Assembly (NCBI GenBank): GCA_000181795.3
Contig: CM012953.1
Span: 6,060,750-6,124,749, forward strand
Source of the DNA: Trichinella spiralis
Lineage: Eukaryota; Nematoda; Enoplea; Trichinellida; Trichinellidae
DNA length: 64,000 nt
Direction of reading: 5' to 3'
Numbering within the stretch: position 1 is the first letter of the stretch; each line of letters begins with the position of its first letter. The translations under genes were made by a program, and so were the position numbers. The notes under the pieces are model-generated. The model searched no databases. It was not told the DNA's origin and was given only the letters and a program-made list of their open reading frames with translations. Below are positions 23,674 to 37,695 of this stretch, one piece after another.

Positions 23674-26600
23674 TTATTGGATAGCAACTGGAGGCAATAT
23701 AGATACTGTGTTGATGTTTGAAATTCTTATATTGCTCATTTCCTCTGTTTTTTCTGGAAACACTCGATTATGCAAGCATTTGTGAGTTATAAATTGCCAC
23801 AAAAATCTTCCCATTGAGAATGTTATTCCAATAGACATGAATATTATTACTCCCATGATATCCATTATGGACATTCCGGTAATCGTTGCATAACTGGAAC
23901 AGTCTTTTTTGTTTGGATTGTCATCCATCCATTTTTTCTTCAACTGAAGCATCTTTTGTTGATTTACCAACTCAAGTATTCTGTAACATTTAATAAAAAT
24001 ATGAGTTGGTAATATTAAAAAACGTGATATTTGTAATTACTTGACAATTTTGATGATATCACTGTAAAAAATTATTTTTCAATATTTTCACATATTAATG
24101 TTCAAAAAATAATTTAGAGAAATCAATTTTTAAGAATAATTTTGACAGTATTATTATAAAATAAATAAATGAATTAATAAAATTAATAAACAGATGTTAA
24201 TAATATTATTCCTAGAAAAGATAATGAATTTTTATTTGTAACAGCTGAGCAGTTCATAGTAAATAACTGACTTGTAATTAATTATATAACCAATATAATA
24301 TTTAATATTCAGTTCAATGAAAAGCGCAAAATTAGTTAATCTTTGCAAACAAATACACAACAGAATGTCACTATTTATAAATATTGCATTACCCTTTACT
24401 CAAATTCATTCTCAATGATGATCCTTCTTGCACTGCTATAACATTTGGAAGCAGATTAAGATTTAGAGGAACTACTTCTAATTCGCAGTGCAATAATGCT
24501 TCATATTCAAAGACAGACTGTTGTCCTATAACAAAACAAAAAATGAAGGAATATATTTATAAAATACAAACAAAATTTTATTTGAATTCAATTTTTAAAA
24601 CATTCACATTTTATAAAAAATCAATTTTAAATTAATAAAGCAAAAATTTATTGTTTTACATAAAAAGTTAAAAAATAAAATTATAATATATGCATTTACC
24701 AATCAATGCAAATCTTTCGTTGAGGAAATTAGTTTCAAGTACACGTCTCACTCCCGAAGCAACATCCAATGGCTGACCAACTTCTTTTATTAATCGTAAC
24801 ATTTCAGTGAATTTATCCTTCATTGGATAGTCCCAATTTGATAAGGATACTCTTTGAATTGGCGTCAACTTTTTGCTTTTTACGGCCACTTTCCATTTTC
24901 TAAAAACAAACAATTTAAAAACTATTTAAACAAAATTAAAAAAAAATTTACTCATAAAAATTGGCTTCGATATCAGCCTGACGTTGGATGTAAGCTTCGG
25001 CTGCTGAATGCAATACTGTAGAATACCTTATACGACTCTGTTCCAATAAATCCTCCAAACTTGTAACTGTAGTCACAACTCTAGTAGCACTAAACATTGC
25101 GGCTAAATTAGCTGTATATGAAGCAGATATGATGAAACAGAAGAACCACCATGAAGCAACCACAATTCGTCCACTCATGCTTTTTGGAATTTGTCCACCT
25201 CCTGAATTAGTTTAAATTTCAATATTTACGAGCAACTTTTTTAAAGTAAAATGTTTGTTTTTAAAAAGTGAACTATTTATATCATTTAAATAAATTATTC
25301 GTGTATTCAAAATTAGTTATCTTTGTCATAAAGTCAAAATAAAAAAAGAGCTGATTATTATAGAAATTTGAATAATAATAAAAAAAAATAAGATTTCACC
25401 TTGTGGTGTGAATGATCTTAAACAAAACCATAAACTTTCTTTATAAGTAAAAATACAATTGTCTGGATCATCTTCTCCATAATTGGATCTATTGTTACGA
25501 TAACTGAAAGGGCTGCATCGGTCTATTACAGTCAAAACGGCGCTCATGATTAAAATTGCAAGACAAGTACAAATCCAAACAGGCCATTCCATCAAAGTTA
25601 CAGAATTGAATACTGTAACATTGTAGTCTTGTTTCAAAAGCAACAATGCTAATCCAGTTCTTTCATAAAATGGATAAGTAAAATCTATTACATCCTCATT
25701 TTCTGGAGTTGATACGAAAGTCATCAATCCTATGTTTGCATTCTAAAATTGGTCATTTTCAAGTTCTTATTTAAATACTTATTTGAGTTTAAAAAACAAA
25801 TTTCTCTCCTTAAAAACATACCCAAATTATGAAGTTAAAAAAAACTTTTAATTTAATATTTGTCAAGAGACCATTTACAACATTGCTGAATTTTGAATTT
25901 ATTGAAAATTTAATAAGAAAAAATAACTACTTACTCCAATTATTAATTCACCTGCAATACCATCCCATCTGCCAATTGCATTGTATACACCCACAGATTC
26001 TAAAATTTCTGAAATTTCATACGTAAAGTTGCATGACTTTGAAAGTATCTCCAATAAATCAATGCATAAGCCGCGGAGTTTAAGCGGACCACCTGGGTAC
26101 TCACTGTATTCTTCAATAAAAGGAGGTAGCTAAAATATTTTTTACTTTCCTTAAAACTTATCACAAATCTTTTAAGAATTACAACTTACAACAGATGTCG
26201 CCACTCTGAAATGCCTCACTTTTGTTGCTTCCAAAGAAAATCCAAATTTATTCACGTATCTTATTCCTCTTGACATTGTCCAATTTCCTACCTGAAACTA
26301 TCATCTAAAAAGCAAATAAAGGTAACAACAACAAATACTTCACACCAAATATATATCTTTATCTTCATGATTTGCTTCAATTCTGTAAGTGTTAAGAACA
26401 ATATCCTGAGCAAAAACAGATTTTTCAAATGCTATATAAGAACCATATGTGCAATACCATTTGCACTAAATAAATATCTATGCAATGTGCGTGCCATTTA
26501 GCTAAAATTTAGACTACCTCATTTTTGAATTGTCGGTAATGTTGACTTTGTTCTACAAAACAATTCACAGTTGTATCACTGAACGTAGAGTTTTCTTTCC

Positions 26601-29600
26601 ATTGATTAAACTGTGCCAATATGAGAGTTGATAAATCCATGAAAAATGAAATTTTAACCTGAAATTTAATTTTAACAGTCATTTTAATTGAAAATATATG
26701 ATAATCACATTCATGCCTCATTTCCAATCTTATACATTGGTTCGTTGAAATTATTCTTCATTGCCCATTCCATAAATCTGTCAATAATTTGAAATGCATC
26801 CGTGGTAAATGGTCGTGTTAATAACATTCTTGCGTGCTTAAATTGTTGGTTGTATTGTCTGGTATCCTAAAATAATTAATGACATTTATTTTACCTTATA
26901 ACTAACAGTTTCTTCCATCATTGTAATTTAAACGTAAATTTACATTCCAGGTAAAATTTACATTGTAAAACTTTGTACTTTTTAAAATTACATGAAAGTA
27001 TAAAACAAGTAGGTTCACTACCATAGTAAAGACTATTAAATTAACGTAGCCGAATAAGACACATTTTTCTAATCGAGCGGCATATTTTTCTACTGTACCA
27101 ACATTGCAGATCATAATGAATGTCCGCACAGTAATGTTTTCGTTAGGTCCAGAACACATTGGCATCCACTGTGAATCTGTTTCTGGCGACAGTTTTATTG
27201 CAGTAAAATTTCCAGTTCTTGATGGTTGTAATGAGTGGGCAACAGTATAATACTCTAAATTATATAACATTTCTTGTTAATGTATTTTGCATATGCATTA
27301 AACTATCATAAATGTGCATTAGCTGAATTTTACTGCATGCAATGCTTTTACCGCATTAGCATTTTCTCATAAAATATTCATTTACATTTCAGTACATATT
27401 AGATAGGGCATGCTTTGCCCAACATATCATATTTATCTAAAGAGTACTAGAATCCTTTGAACTGTTCAACAAAATTATTATTATATGTAGCTTAAGAACT
27501 GATAAATAATGCAGTGACATGACTAATAGAGTCATCATGAGCGTTTATTCATTCATCTCTCTTATTACAACAACAATAAAAACTACTTTTTTAGCTGCTT
27601 AGTATGCTGTCTTGAGCTTAATTGCTCGCATATTATTCCGATTTTATTATTTAAATATGAATAAATAACAAATTATGAATTACAATAGAGCATAAATAAA
27701 GATCAAAAATTCATTATGTGTAAAAACGTTTAACTTTTTGTAATTAATTGAGCAGATAAATGTAACGTTTGCTTTTCAAAACTCAGACCTTTCAAAAACA
27801 TTTAAATTTTTAATAAAATTTCATAACATTTACCGTGGTCTTCGTCATATAAAATAGTAAAGGATGAAACCCGCTCTCTTTTCCAAAATGATTTCAAAAA
27901 TCCCATAGCTACTATCCACGGTGGAACAAGAGTAACAAAATCTGATGGATCCTCGAATTGCTCTGAAAAAAAATTATAATTTTAATTAAAAATATTTTTT
28001 ATATCCATTATCAAAAAAATAAATAATAGTTCATTTACTGTATGATTTAAATTTTCGTTATTAGAAATTTATATTTGTAAAATTAGTACATTTTAAAATA
28101 AAGTCTCATGTAATGTAAAAAACGTCTTAAAAATTAAATTCCAAAAAATGTCCTCAGACCTGTCTCTGATGATGAATAGGACCAAGATTCCAAATAAAGC
28201 TGCACAACTGGTATGCCATTTGTCACAGACAACGATCTCAGTTGGCTTATAATATCCTTATTGATTGAAAAGTTGATAAATATTATAGGGGCATCGATGC
28301 TTTCATTGTACTTGACTAAATTAATGTTAAAGTTATTTATTTTTATTTAAATTTGGAGTTAAATTGCAATTAACAATGCACTAAGGAAAATTGTTGATAA
28401 ATGATCATAATATTACAATTTAAATAATAAAAAATCATCGAATAAAATATATTATTTAAAACAAATATAGATGCAGAGTGTTACTTTTATGAAACATTAA
28501 GTAATTAATTATGAATGAAAAATGCAACAGATATGACTAATGTTACTTTTATCTTTATTTTAACAGTTCATGAATAAGCAGTAATAGAGTTTTCAGAACT
28601 TACCATCATTAGAAACTTCTATTTTTATGTCAAATTTTTTATCTGTAGGATATCCTACAGAATGCTGGTACATGAAAATGGTTTGAAATAGAGTGATGAG
28701 TTTGCTGAGGCTGGCATCTTCCTCATTTTCATCATATATTATACCTAAAGATTTTTAAAATGTTGATTTCACAATTAAATTTTTCTCTTGTTTCCACTAA
28801 CTGAACTCTGCCTATTTTTGCAATTGAAGTTTATTGGCTACCGTGCTGATGCGTTATTTTAGTTTCTGTTGGTTATATATTCTTTCCCCATTGCCAATCA
28901 GTTTTTCTACCTTATATAAGTTGTCAAAAGATTCATATTTTTTGAAATAAATATAATTATTTAATAAAATTTCATCAAAGTTGACTAAAATGAAGGATTT
29001 AGGAAAGTTGCAAACTGAGGTCAGTGGAATAATCAGTTATAATTGACTTTAAAACAAATTTCAGACTTAGTTCTATAAAATAGCAAATGAATGCTTTTTC
29101 TTTAAATTAATAATTTCAGATTTTTCATTTTGCTATAGAAAATTAAATTTTCTGATTGATATAAAAGTAAGATGGTGCTCTCACAGACGCAACGCAACGC
29201 AACACTAGGGAACGCCAAACAAACTAATAAAAGTTTTTCAGATGTTGAGCAGTACGTAGAACAAGGTTGGTAAATAAGCTTAAAGGTAATTATAAGTTAC
29301 AGAAATTTTTTAGGCTTCACCAGACGCAGAAATATCAACATTAGCATTAAAAAATTAAATCAACTAATTTTACTAATATTGAGTGCATTCACTTACAACA
29401 AAAAATAGTATTTTAGAAAAATTGATATTCTTCATTATATTTGCATTTAATACTTAATGTAAAGCAGAATAAACTAATTAATATTTGAGGAAAAAAAAGT
29501 TAACCCATTACTGCTTAAATGAAACGCTGAGCTTTCATGCTAACCACATGGAACTAGTAAACAATAGGCAGAGTACGTTAGGAAAAATGAGAGCCCCTGT

Positions 29601-30051
29601 TTTTTATTATTCAGGAAAGACAATAAAATTACTAACATTATTAAAAATATGTTATAATGTTCGTTTCATATTGAAAAACCAAATTAAATGTGCAAAATTT
29701 TGAATTGTGCATTCAGTGTGATAAAACTGTATAGCAGTAAAGTATTTCACACAAAAAATTTAGATATAATATAAAAGCATTTAATTTAAATATCATTGCA
29801 ATAAATGAAATATTGCATTAGTAATAGTCATAATGATTATAAGAATTACTGCTTATTATAAAGTATGCATACTTATCCGGAAAGTTTCTGTTGCACTGCA
29901 TGTAAAAATTGAAAACAAGCAAAGCACAAATAATTTCTTTGTATAATGATTTCCATTTAGCAAAAGCTTACTAACCAACATCTTATTTCAAGAAACTAAT
30001 AGCAGTTGCTGCAAGAACTATAAAAAGTAATTTTAATTCCAACAAAGCCAT
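23674..30051 (-). CDS. Ionotropic receptor of the IR25a type (IR gene A)
   Basis: I can assemble 16 minus-strand exons: 29997-30051 (inferred signal peptide), 28604-28744, 28160-28315, 27834-27962, 27022-27254, 26717-26866, 26518-26658, 26346-26465, 26190-26291, 25935-26129, 25400-25742, 24952-25201, 24700-24899, 24400-24525, 24046-24061 and 23674-23980. They total 888 codons. Order of parts: signal peptide; an amino-terminal domain of about 390 aa ([16 protein letters not shown] onward), a mark of IR25a/IR8a co-receptors; S1; M1 ([18 protein letters not shown]); the pore loop [14 protein letters not shown]3 with the intact [10 protein letters not shown]2; and M4 ([14 protein letters not shown]). 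IR25a proteins are conserved protostome co-receptors in sensory dendrites for odour, temperature or humidity sensing. Two points are odd. The ligand Arg before VIDF in S1 is Asn (ENEDVIDF). Intron 6 uses a GC donor after GNE. The first exon and the 16-nt exon are the least certain parts. Confidence 0.85.
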
Positions 30052-30429
30052 ATTTGTTTTCACTTACTGAAAATTTGTACAAATGCTTTCAAAAAATCCA
30101 TAAATTTTTGTTCAGATGAATAAGTGTCTCCCTTGCAAAATAATATATTTTTAAAAAGATCTGCTATTATCATTTTTGTGTCTGTTAACTTGCCTTCCGT
30201 GTTTGAATAAGTGCAAGTATTCTTTGTCTTATGACTAATTTAATAATTTAGTACACTTAACACGTATGTATATCTATGTGTTTGTATTTCATAAAATCAA
30301 TGTATAGTTTCAATTCATTAAAAATAGAATACTTTGAAAGATAATTCAATAAACTAGCTGCAGCGTCACATTACGTCCACTTTAAGTAGAAATTATTGCT
30401 TTTTCATATAATAAAGCAATGAAAAAGCA

Positions 30430-31150
30430 ATGAACAGTTTGCTTTCCCATACTGAGCAACAACAGTATGGAACACTGTCTGCGGTGAAGGATGATTTTTC
30501 TGTGACAATGACAGAAACCCTACCATTGAATACGCAGATGAAAGAGAATTTCTTACCAGAAGAATTTTATAGATAGTTAAAATAACATAAATTGCGATAC
30601 ATTGCCAGTAGATGCGCTTCTTAGGTCAGAAGGCACTTAAAGAGCCATACTGTAAAGAACTGAAAACTCTTCATAGTAAAGCTAGTGTTTCTCATGCGAT
30701 TGAATCAAAGTCTTCAAAAAGTCCAACTGCTGATGCTGTTGTGCATTAAATGAGGGTCAGAAGCTGCACTAACGTCTTACATATTGGGATACGGTACGTA
30801 AAATGCATGGTCCAAGGTAAGCTGGATGTAGTCAAAAATTAAATTAAGTACCACGATCTACATGGTGCAGCAAACTAAAGTGGCCTAGAAACAGAAGCCA
30901 AAAAAAATATTATGCATGAGTAGATTAAAGGTCAATGCAAAAAAAGATGGACAATGCGATAAATTGATGCAACAGTAGCAAGTATGGATGCCACTTTATT
31001 AAGAATTATTCACCTGGTAAAGGAATGAGTACAGTTAATAAAAATTTTTTATGGAGTCGTCCAGAGTCGATATTGATTTGATGGAGCTAACAGTAGCAAT
31101 AACTTTGCTTAAGAAACAATACTTCATCATAGATCAGAGCAATCCATGTA
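30430..31150 (+). pseudogene. Coding-like but decayed stretch between the two IR genes, unidentified
   Basis: This part is less AT-rich than its surroundings. A 48-residue open frame runs 30430-30576 (MNSLLSHTEQQQYGTLS...). Further short open fragments follow in changing frames (for example near 30720-30840 and 30930-31030), broken by stops. I found no splice signals that join them and no family motif. It could be a dead gene or an old mobile-element fragment; the strand is uncertain. Confidence 0.25.
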
Positions 31151-31502
31151 AAAAAGAGAACTAAAAACAAAATATAAATAGAAAATTAAGCTGTAATTAA
31201 TGATACATTTATGAGTTATCCATATTTTTATTATTAAAGTATAATTTTTCATTTCTTGAATTCTATTAGATAAAACTGACTATTTTCAAACTTTATGATA
31301 TAAATCTATGAAAAAAGTCTATGAAAGTCTAAAAGTCTTAAGTTTCTATGAAAGTTTAGTCTATGAAAAAAACAAAATTATATTTATTTATTTTTATTTA
31401 TTTATAATATATAAAATGGCCACTTAATGCATGTATTTCCAAAGTTTATTTTGAAAAACATTACATTCACGAAGATTTTTAATATGAATAAAAATCATAT
31501 CA

Positions 31503-34500
31503 CTAAATCAGTACAACTGGAAGGTGGCTGTTAGGGATCACTTGCAAATTGCTTTCTAAGTTTTCTGATCTTTCAGGCTGATTGTCAACATTAAGTTTGC
31601 ACAAATTGTTTGAATTAAATAAAGAATTTTTATTATTAATATTACTATCTTCTAATCTTTTAAAATTTGTAATATTTTTAAATTCAGAAATGTGTCTTTC
31701 TGATTTCATACAAATTAACCACAGAAACCTTAATAACGAAGTAATAAGTCCAGTGATCATGACGATAATAATGCCAAGCATTGCTGATACTGGGATACCA
31801 GATTTCTCACTGCGACCACGACAACTGCTTTTATTGTTGCTATCAGACCACCACTTTTTAAGCAATGCTTCCCATTGTTGTTCATGCGTCAATTTTACCA
31901 GTCTATAATAGAATAATATATCTTTTAGAAAAATAAATTCTGACTGAATTTTTACATGCTTTTTAATTATTTTATTTTCTTCGAAATGCTCTAGCTATGT
32001 AATTTTTACAAAAATAGATAATCAAAAAAGTGTTTGATTGTGAACATTATCAATGAAGTTAAAATTCAAAAAAATCCGATATACTCAGCACTCATTTCTA
32101 AACCTAAAGGAGATCCCTGCTGAACACCAATAGCATATAATCGAGCATCTAAATTTGTGTATATAAGACGAAGTGGACAATGATGTATAAATTCATATTC
32201 CATTGACATACGCATATCTAAAAAACAAACAACTATTTATTTAGTCTCATTAAGCTGCTTTTTTACATACCTAATAATGCAAAGCGATCTTCAGGAGAGT
32301 TTAATTTAAGCACTCGTTGCAGACCCTCAGTAAAACTGCTTGGTTGGTGAGCATTCTGCATTTCATGAAGCATTTTTGAAAATTTGTATTTAATGTCATA
32401 ATCCCATAGTGCCATATTAACTCTCTGTTCTGCGGTCAAGTTTGGACTTTGAATATCTTTTTTCCAAGTTCTTCAACAAAAGTTAAATAATCACTTTTTA
32501 AATGGTTATCTATTTTTATGAACGAAGATTAACAAAATCTTCTAGGATGTATTTTTTTATAACTTGAACCAAAAAATAGCTAATATAAATTCATTGATTA
32601 GAAATCTGCAATTATATTTTCATCATTTTTAAAACATAATAATTATTACAATATTACTCAAACTTCCAATAAAATTATAATTATAATTCAGAAAAGTTAA
32701 TGAATAAAATTGAATAAATAATTTGCAATTTTACTTTTCAAACAGATCTTCTATTTCAACCATTCTTTTGATGAACAAATCGGCATCTGAATTGAGAACA
32801 GTCGCATACGGTGTGTGCCGCTGGTCTACGAGATCATCCAATGATGAAATTAAATTTTCTTCACTTGATTTTGACATCAGAGCCGATATGTATGCAGTAT
32901 AAGCAGAAAATATCATAAAGCAGAATATCCACCAAGTAGTTGCGAGAATTCGGCCACTGTCATGCTCAGGTGTCCAGTTGCTTCCTACATTTCAAATACA
33001 GCATAATTTTTGCTTTAAAAGCTTCATAATTAATTCTAAATTAATAAGTGATTCTGACCAAAGTAAAAGAAATATACAATTATTATTAAATTTTTAAAGT
33101 TGACAGTGATAAAAACACACATGAGTAAAAAATACATTTTAGACGAGATAAAAATTTAATGTTAAGCATTACTAGATAATTTTATTTAAAAAATTACTTT
33201 GTCAAAATTTCTCATTTACCTTGTACAGTAAAACCTTCCAAACAAAACCAAAAGCCTTCGCTAAAGGGAAATCTGGTTCGCTTTTTGTCATTGTCGTATT
33301 TAATGTGATCAGTTTCACAGTCGTGAGAATGAACATTTTCAAAAAGCGTCAGTAAAGCGCTGGCAATTAAAACCGTAAAAACAAGGCAAAGCCAAACTGA
33401 CCAATCCATTAATGAAACAAACGCAAACAAGCTGTGCTTGCATTCCGGCTTCTGCATTAAAATTGTAATTCCTTTGGATTTATATAAAGGATAAGTGAAA
33501 TCTATAAAAAGTTCTCTTTCTGTTGAAGTTGCAAAATTTGCCAAGGCAATATTTGCGTCCTGAAAATTACTTTTACCAAATCAACATCAATGTATTGAAA
33601 ATAAAGATTCATCATTAATGCAAATCAGAAAACTTACTCCTTCGACCAGTTCATTAGTTAAGCCGTTCCAACGCCCAACATTATTCTGAACGCCATATTT
33701 ATCATTTTTTAAAATATAAATATCATATGTAAAGTTTAATCGTTCTGCAATTATTCCCATAATTTCCACAAGAAAGCCACAAAGAAACCATTTACTTGTA
33801 TTCGGTTCATAGCACATTTTTACAAAAGGTACTTCCTATTGGTTTAATTAATTAATTAATTAATTACTTTTTCAATACTGTATCGCCAGTAAATTTTCTT
33901 ACTTCAACTGTAGCAATTCTGTAATGTCGAGCATTTACAATTGCATCAGAAAGACCAGTTTTATAAAATATATCTATACCACTATTTAGTTTCCACTTAG
34001 CAATCTAAAATGTGAACTAGCAGCAAAATGTAGCACTGAACAATTTGTTTAAGCTCACATAATAAATTTCTCTGCCTTTTAAATTTGAAAATATCCAATA
34101 AAATCCCATTTCCACATTTTGGATGAATGTAATATTATTGATGGTGCTGTATTTTCCCATAACAGGAGTCAACTCATTCTAAATTGCTAAATAATTTAAT
34201 GAAGTATATAATGAAGGTTTTAGAATTAAAAACAAAGTGCGACTTTTTTAATAATTTAAAAATCAAATTTAAAAAATATATCATTCAATGAAAGCAGGTA
34301 TACTGGGAAATTTAATGCAAATCAATACTTTTTGTATTTTATGTTTTACATTATCAAATAAAGAAAATTCATGAATAAGAGTTTTAAGATTCACCTTGTT
34401 GAAGTGAAAATTTAAAGAAGATTTCGATAAAGGTGAGACTATCAGTTGATATATATCGAAAAAGAATGATAGCATAACCTAAATTAAAAAAGTCTTATTT

Positions 34501-36758
34501 TGAAAATTCAACTAGAGCCATTGCTTGCTTCGTTTCCAAGTTGAATGAAATCATCGTCAAACTTTTTCTCATTTGCCCAATAAATAAACTTGTCCAAGTA
34601 ATCAAAAGTTCCAATGTTGCGGGGACGTATCCAGAGAACATTCAAATTGTCATCTTCCCACGTGTAAGGTTTCATATCCTAATTCCATAAGAAATTAGTC
34701 ATAAATATTTTTATTTTTCTAAAATCTTAAACTGAAAATTAAGTTTCGCTACAAAAAATTCATTTCAACTTCAAAAAATATTTTTTTAGATTATTTTTTA
34801 TTTTTTAAAATTATTTTTTGCAGTTTAATCAGATCAGTTTTGGCTATTGAAAAGGTAGGCTAACTGACTTGCCTGCTGCAGTTGATATTAAATCAACTCA
34901 TAATAAATTGAACAGATAAAGCAATGCAAACACTGCATGCACGGTAATTGATTGAGATAAAATCAAATGAACAAAGCTTGTCTTGTAGAAAAAAAAGCAA
35001 GAAAGATTAGTTTAATCAGCTAGCATTACTATGCGCTTCATATTCTCCGTTAATGAAGCGTGCAAATGATTCATATTTTTGTGCAGTTGTATAGTATGTT
35101 TTATAAATAATATAAGCAATCTTACTTTTGTAACTACAATCCACTGTGTATTGTTATCTGTAGTGCAGAATGAAAAGTTTTTTAAAATCTCTCTTGCCAT
35201 ATTTGCCATCGTCATCAAAACAACAGTATGCGGAGTTTTTGCTTTTGTGCATTTTTCCAATATACGCCGAACTTCCAAAAAATCATTCATATTTAAGAAA
35301 TTTACATTTACATGCTTTTCTTGAAACAGAACTTTGAGATCATCTATATAAACTACAAAAATTTACAGTAGAAATCATGGTGTTTTTAATATAAAAATGG
35401 AAATACCATGATTATTATCATAAATGAGTGTAAAGTTAATTAGATGCTTGTAATATACAAGGGGTCGAAACACATTCAACATTGCGATCCATGGTGGAAT
35501 AACTTGAATAAAGTTGTTCGATATTTTCGATAGTTCTAAATAAAAACAAAATAAATAAGTAATGCATACATAGCTATAATTAAATAATTGAAATTTTGAA
35601 CAAACAGTACTGAAATGTAATTTTTTAACATTCAATAAATTTACGATGCAAAAAATTAAAAAAAGCTTATTTGAAAATACTTACATGCTAGCAAGCTAAT
35701 CAAATTACAGAATAAATTGTCTATTATATGCATTATACATAATATAAGACAAATCAACAGATACATGGCATAAACAAAAAAGCAAGAACATGGAAAATAA
35801 TATTAAATTTAAAAAATTATAAAATTTTGTCGCATTTCGTGTGCAATATTATTTTTAAACTTACCCCTGCTGTCTTGTAACCAATCTGACATTGTTTTCT
35901 GAACGTAAATTAAACTGACATTTTTCTGCAAAGCAAGTGCTTTCAGTATTTTCTCAGTAGCAGTTACGGAAATCATACTGATAACAAAATCCAAATTTCT
36001 TTCGCTACCTTCTGTTTCTGAGAAATAATTTCATTTTGTTATTAATAATTTCAAAGATATTTAATGCAGTATCGAACAAAATTTACATAAAAATTATAAT
36101 GAAAAACAAAACTTTTGTGAACTTTAAAATTTTCCATTCATAAAATAAATGCAAACTGCAAAGCTTTGCAAATCTTGAATCAAACTGCTTACTTATTGAA
36201 AACACTAATAAGGATGCAGTGGTTGAAATTAGTTCAACCGAAATATTAGCAGCCTGGTTGTTGTAATATGACAAAAATTGGAAAAGACGCGTGATATGCT
36301 TATTTTGTTCATTGTTTTCCATCAGCACAGCTGAAATTTAAATATTAAATTTATTGGAGCAATTATATTTAAATTATTCAAGTAAAAACAATATTACTTT
36401 TTGAAATTACAAAAAAAACAAATTGCTTTCATGATATTGAAAATATCTTCAGCATGATTTGTCGCATTATTAAATTATAAATTATATTTGTATTTGTAAT
36501 TTGTTCTTTGCAATTATAGAACAAGGTCTAAAATATACTTTTAAATAACAGTATAAAAATTTTGGAATTTTTAAGAAAAGTTTATCTATATATTTTTCAT
36601 TATAATTTAACTTGATAACTTTTGAAAAACGAACTATGTTTTATAATATAAAGGTTTATAAACATACCCATTTTAACATGACTGTTGTCACTATGTATAG
36701 CATGCAATTCTAATAAAGTTATGCATAATATGAAATGGTACGATTTCCAAGTTAACAT
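31503..36758 (-). CDS. Ionotropic receptor of the IR25a type (IR gene B, tandem paralogue of A)
   Basis: Minus-strand exons: 36668-36758 (signal peptide MLTWKSYHFILCITLLELHA), 36193-36330, about 35863-36017, 35405-35540, 35124-35359, 34529-34678, about 34395-34480, 34075-34185, 33902-34004, about 33640-33833, about 33220-33560, about 32733-32985, 32275-32471, about 32070-32220 and 31503-31902. Exon order, phases and landmark sequences parallel gene A, for example IPPWIAMLN, LGNE|VMLSFFF, FIDFTYPLYKSKG, and an M4 with VSAMLGIIIVMITG. Here the S1 Arg is kept (TERELFIDF), but the pore loop is changed (FTVQGGSNWTPEHDSGR) and the gating motif SYTANLAA is AYTAYISALM. This suggests a receptor with altered gating or a subunit dependent on a partner. 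The junction between 31902 and 32070 (a phase change needing a tiny exon, as in A) is unresolved. I saw no other break, so the gene is probably active. Confidence 0.8.
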
Positions 36759-37695
36759 TAGTGTAACAAGAGTTGAAGAAATTTTATGAGGAAATTAAAA
36801 TTTTACTTTCGGTATTTATAACTTTAAATCTGAATGCATTACATAAAGTGAAATGAAGTTTGCTTTACATTTGAATTGTGTATTGTAATTTTTCTACTTT
36901 TCTATTCATTATTGATATTGTTGCCTTGGTTTGTTCGTTGAATATTCACAATTTTCAAGATCAATTGTGTAAAATACAATTTTCTAAAGGCAGTCAAGTC
37001 AAAGAAAATTAAAAATTAACACATATTTTAAAAAATTAACAATTTCCTTGATTTTTATTGTCATACTGATCATTTTTCATGTGCAAAAGAATTTTATTTT
37101 AGAAAGATACAGTCTTTTGTAATATTGCAAAGCTTTTTATTTAAATATTATTTACTAATTTCACACTAATTTATCTTTTTGGTTTTTGTTTAAAATTTAA
37201 ATAAATTGATTAAATACACACTTGTTCATTTTTGCATTGATTTAACTGTTCAAGAAGAATTTGAATCCTTTGAAATTTAATCATAGACTGTATAACACTG
37301 TTGGATGATAATTAAAATTTTTTAATTTTAATAATATTTGGAATGTTCAAAAAGTATCCAAAATTGAAATAAAATTTGCAGTGTAAATTCAGAAAGTGAA
37401 AAATAATCAATAAGTTTATTTTATTAATAATTAGGTTAATAAAAATTAGCAATTTAATCTCTTATTGTACAGTTTAGTTGCATTTCATCAAAAAATCTCA
37501 CCAAACTTAACTGATAACTTTTGTGCACAGTTTTGAAAAGCTGTCTATGCTTATCAAAAAATTTTGAAATATGGCAATGCCTAGATACATATTCTTGCTT
37601 TTGTCAGTAAAGACATTTCTGACAATTCACTATTCATTTCTTTACAGCATAACATAAAAATTAAAATTCAACTGCTATTTTCAAATTAAAATTAG
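36759..37695. other. Intergenic region between IR gene B and the IQ-motif gene
   Basis: Very AT-rich. No exon, structured repeat or family motif is seen. Confidence 0.5.
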
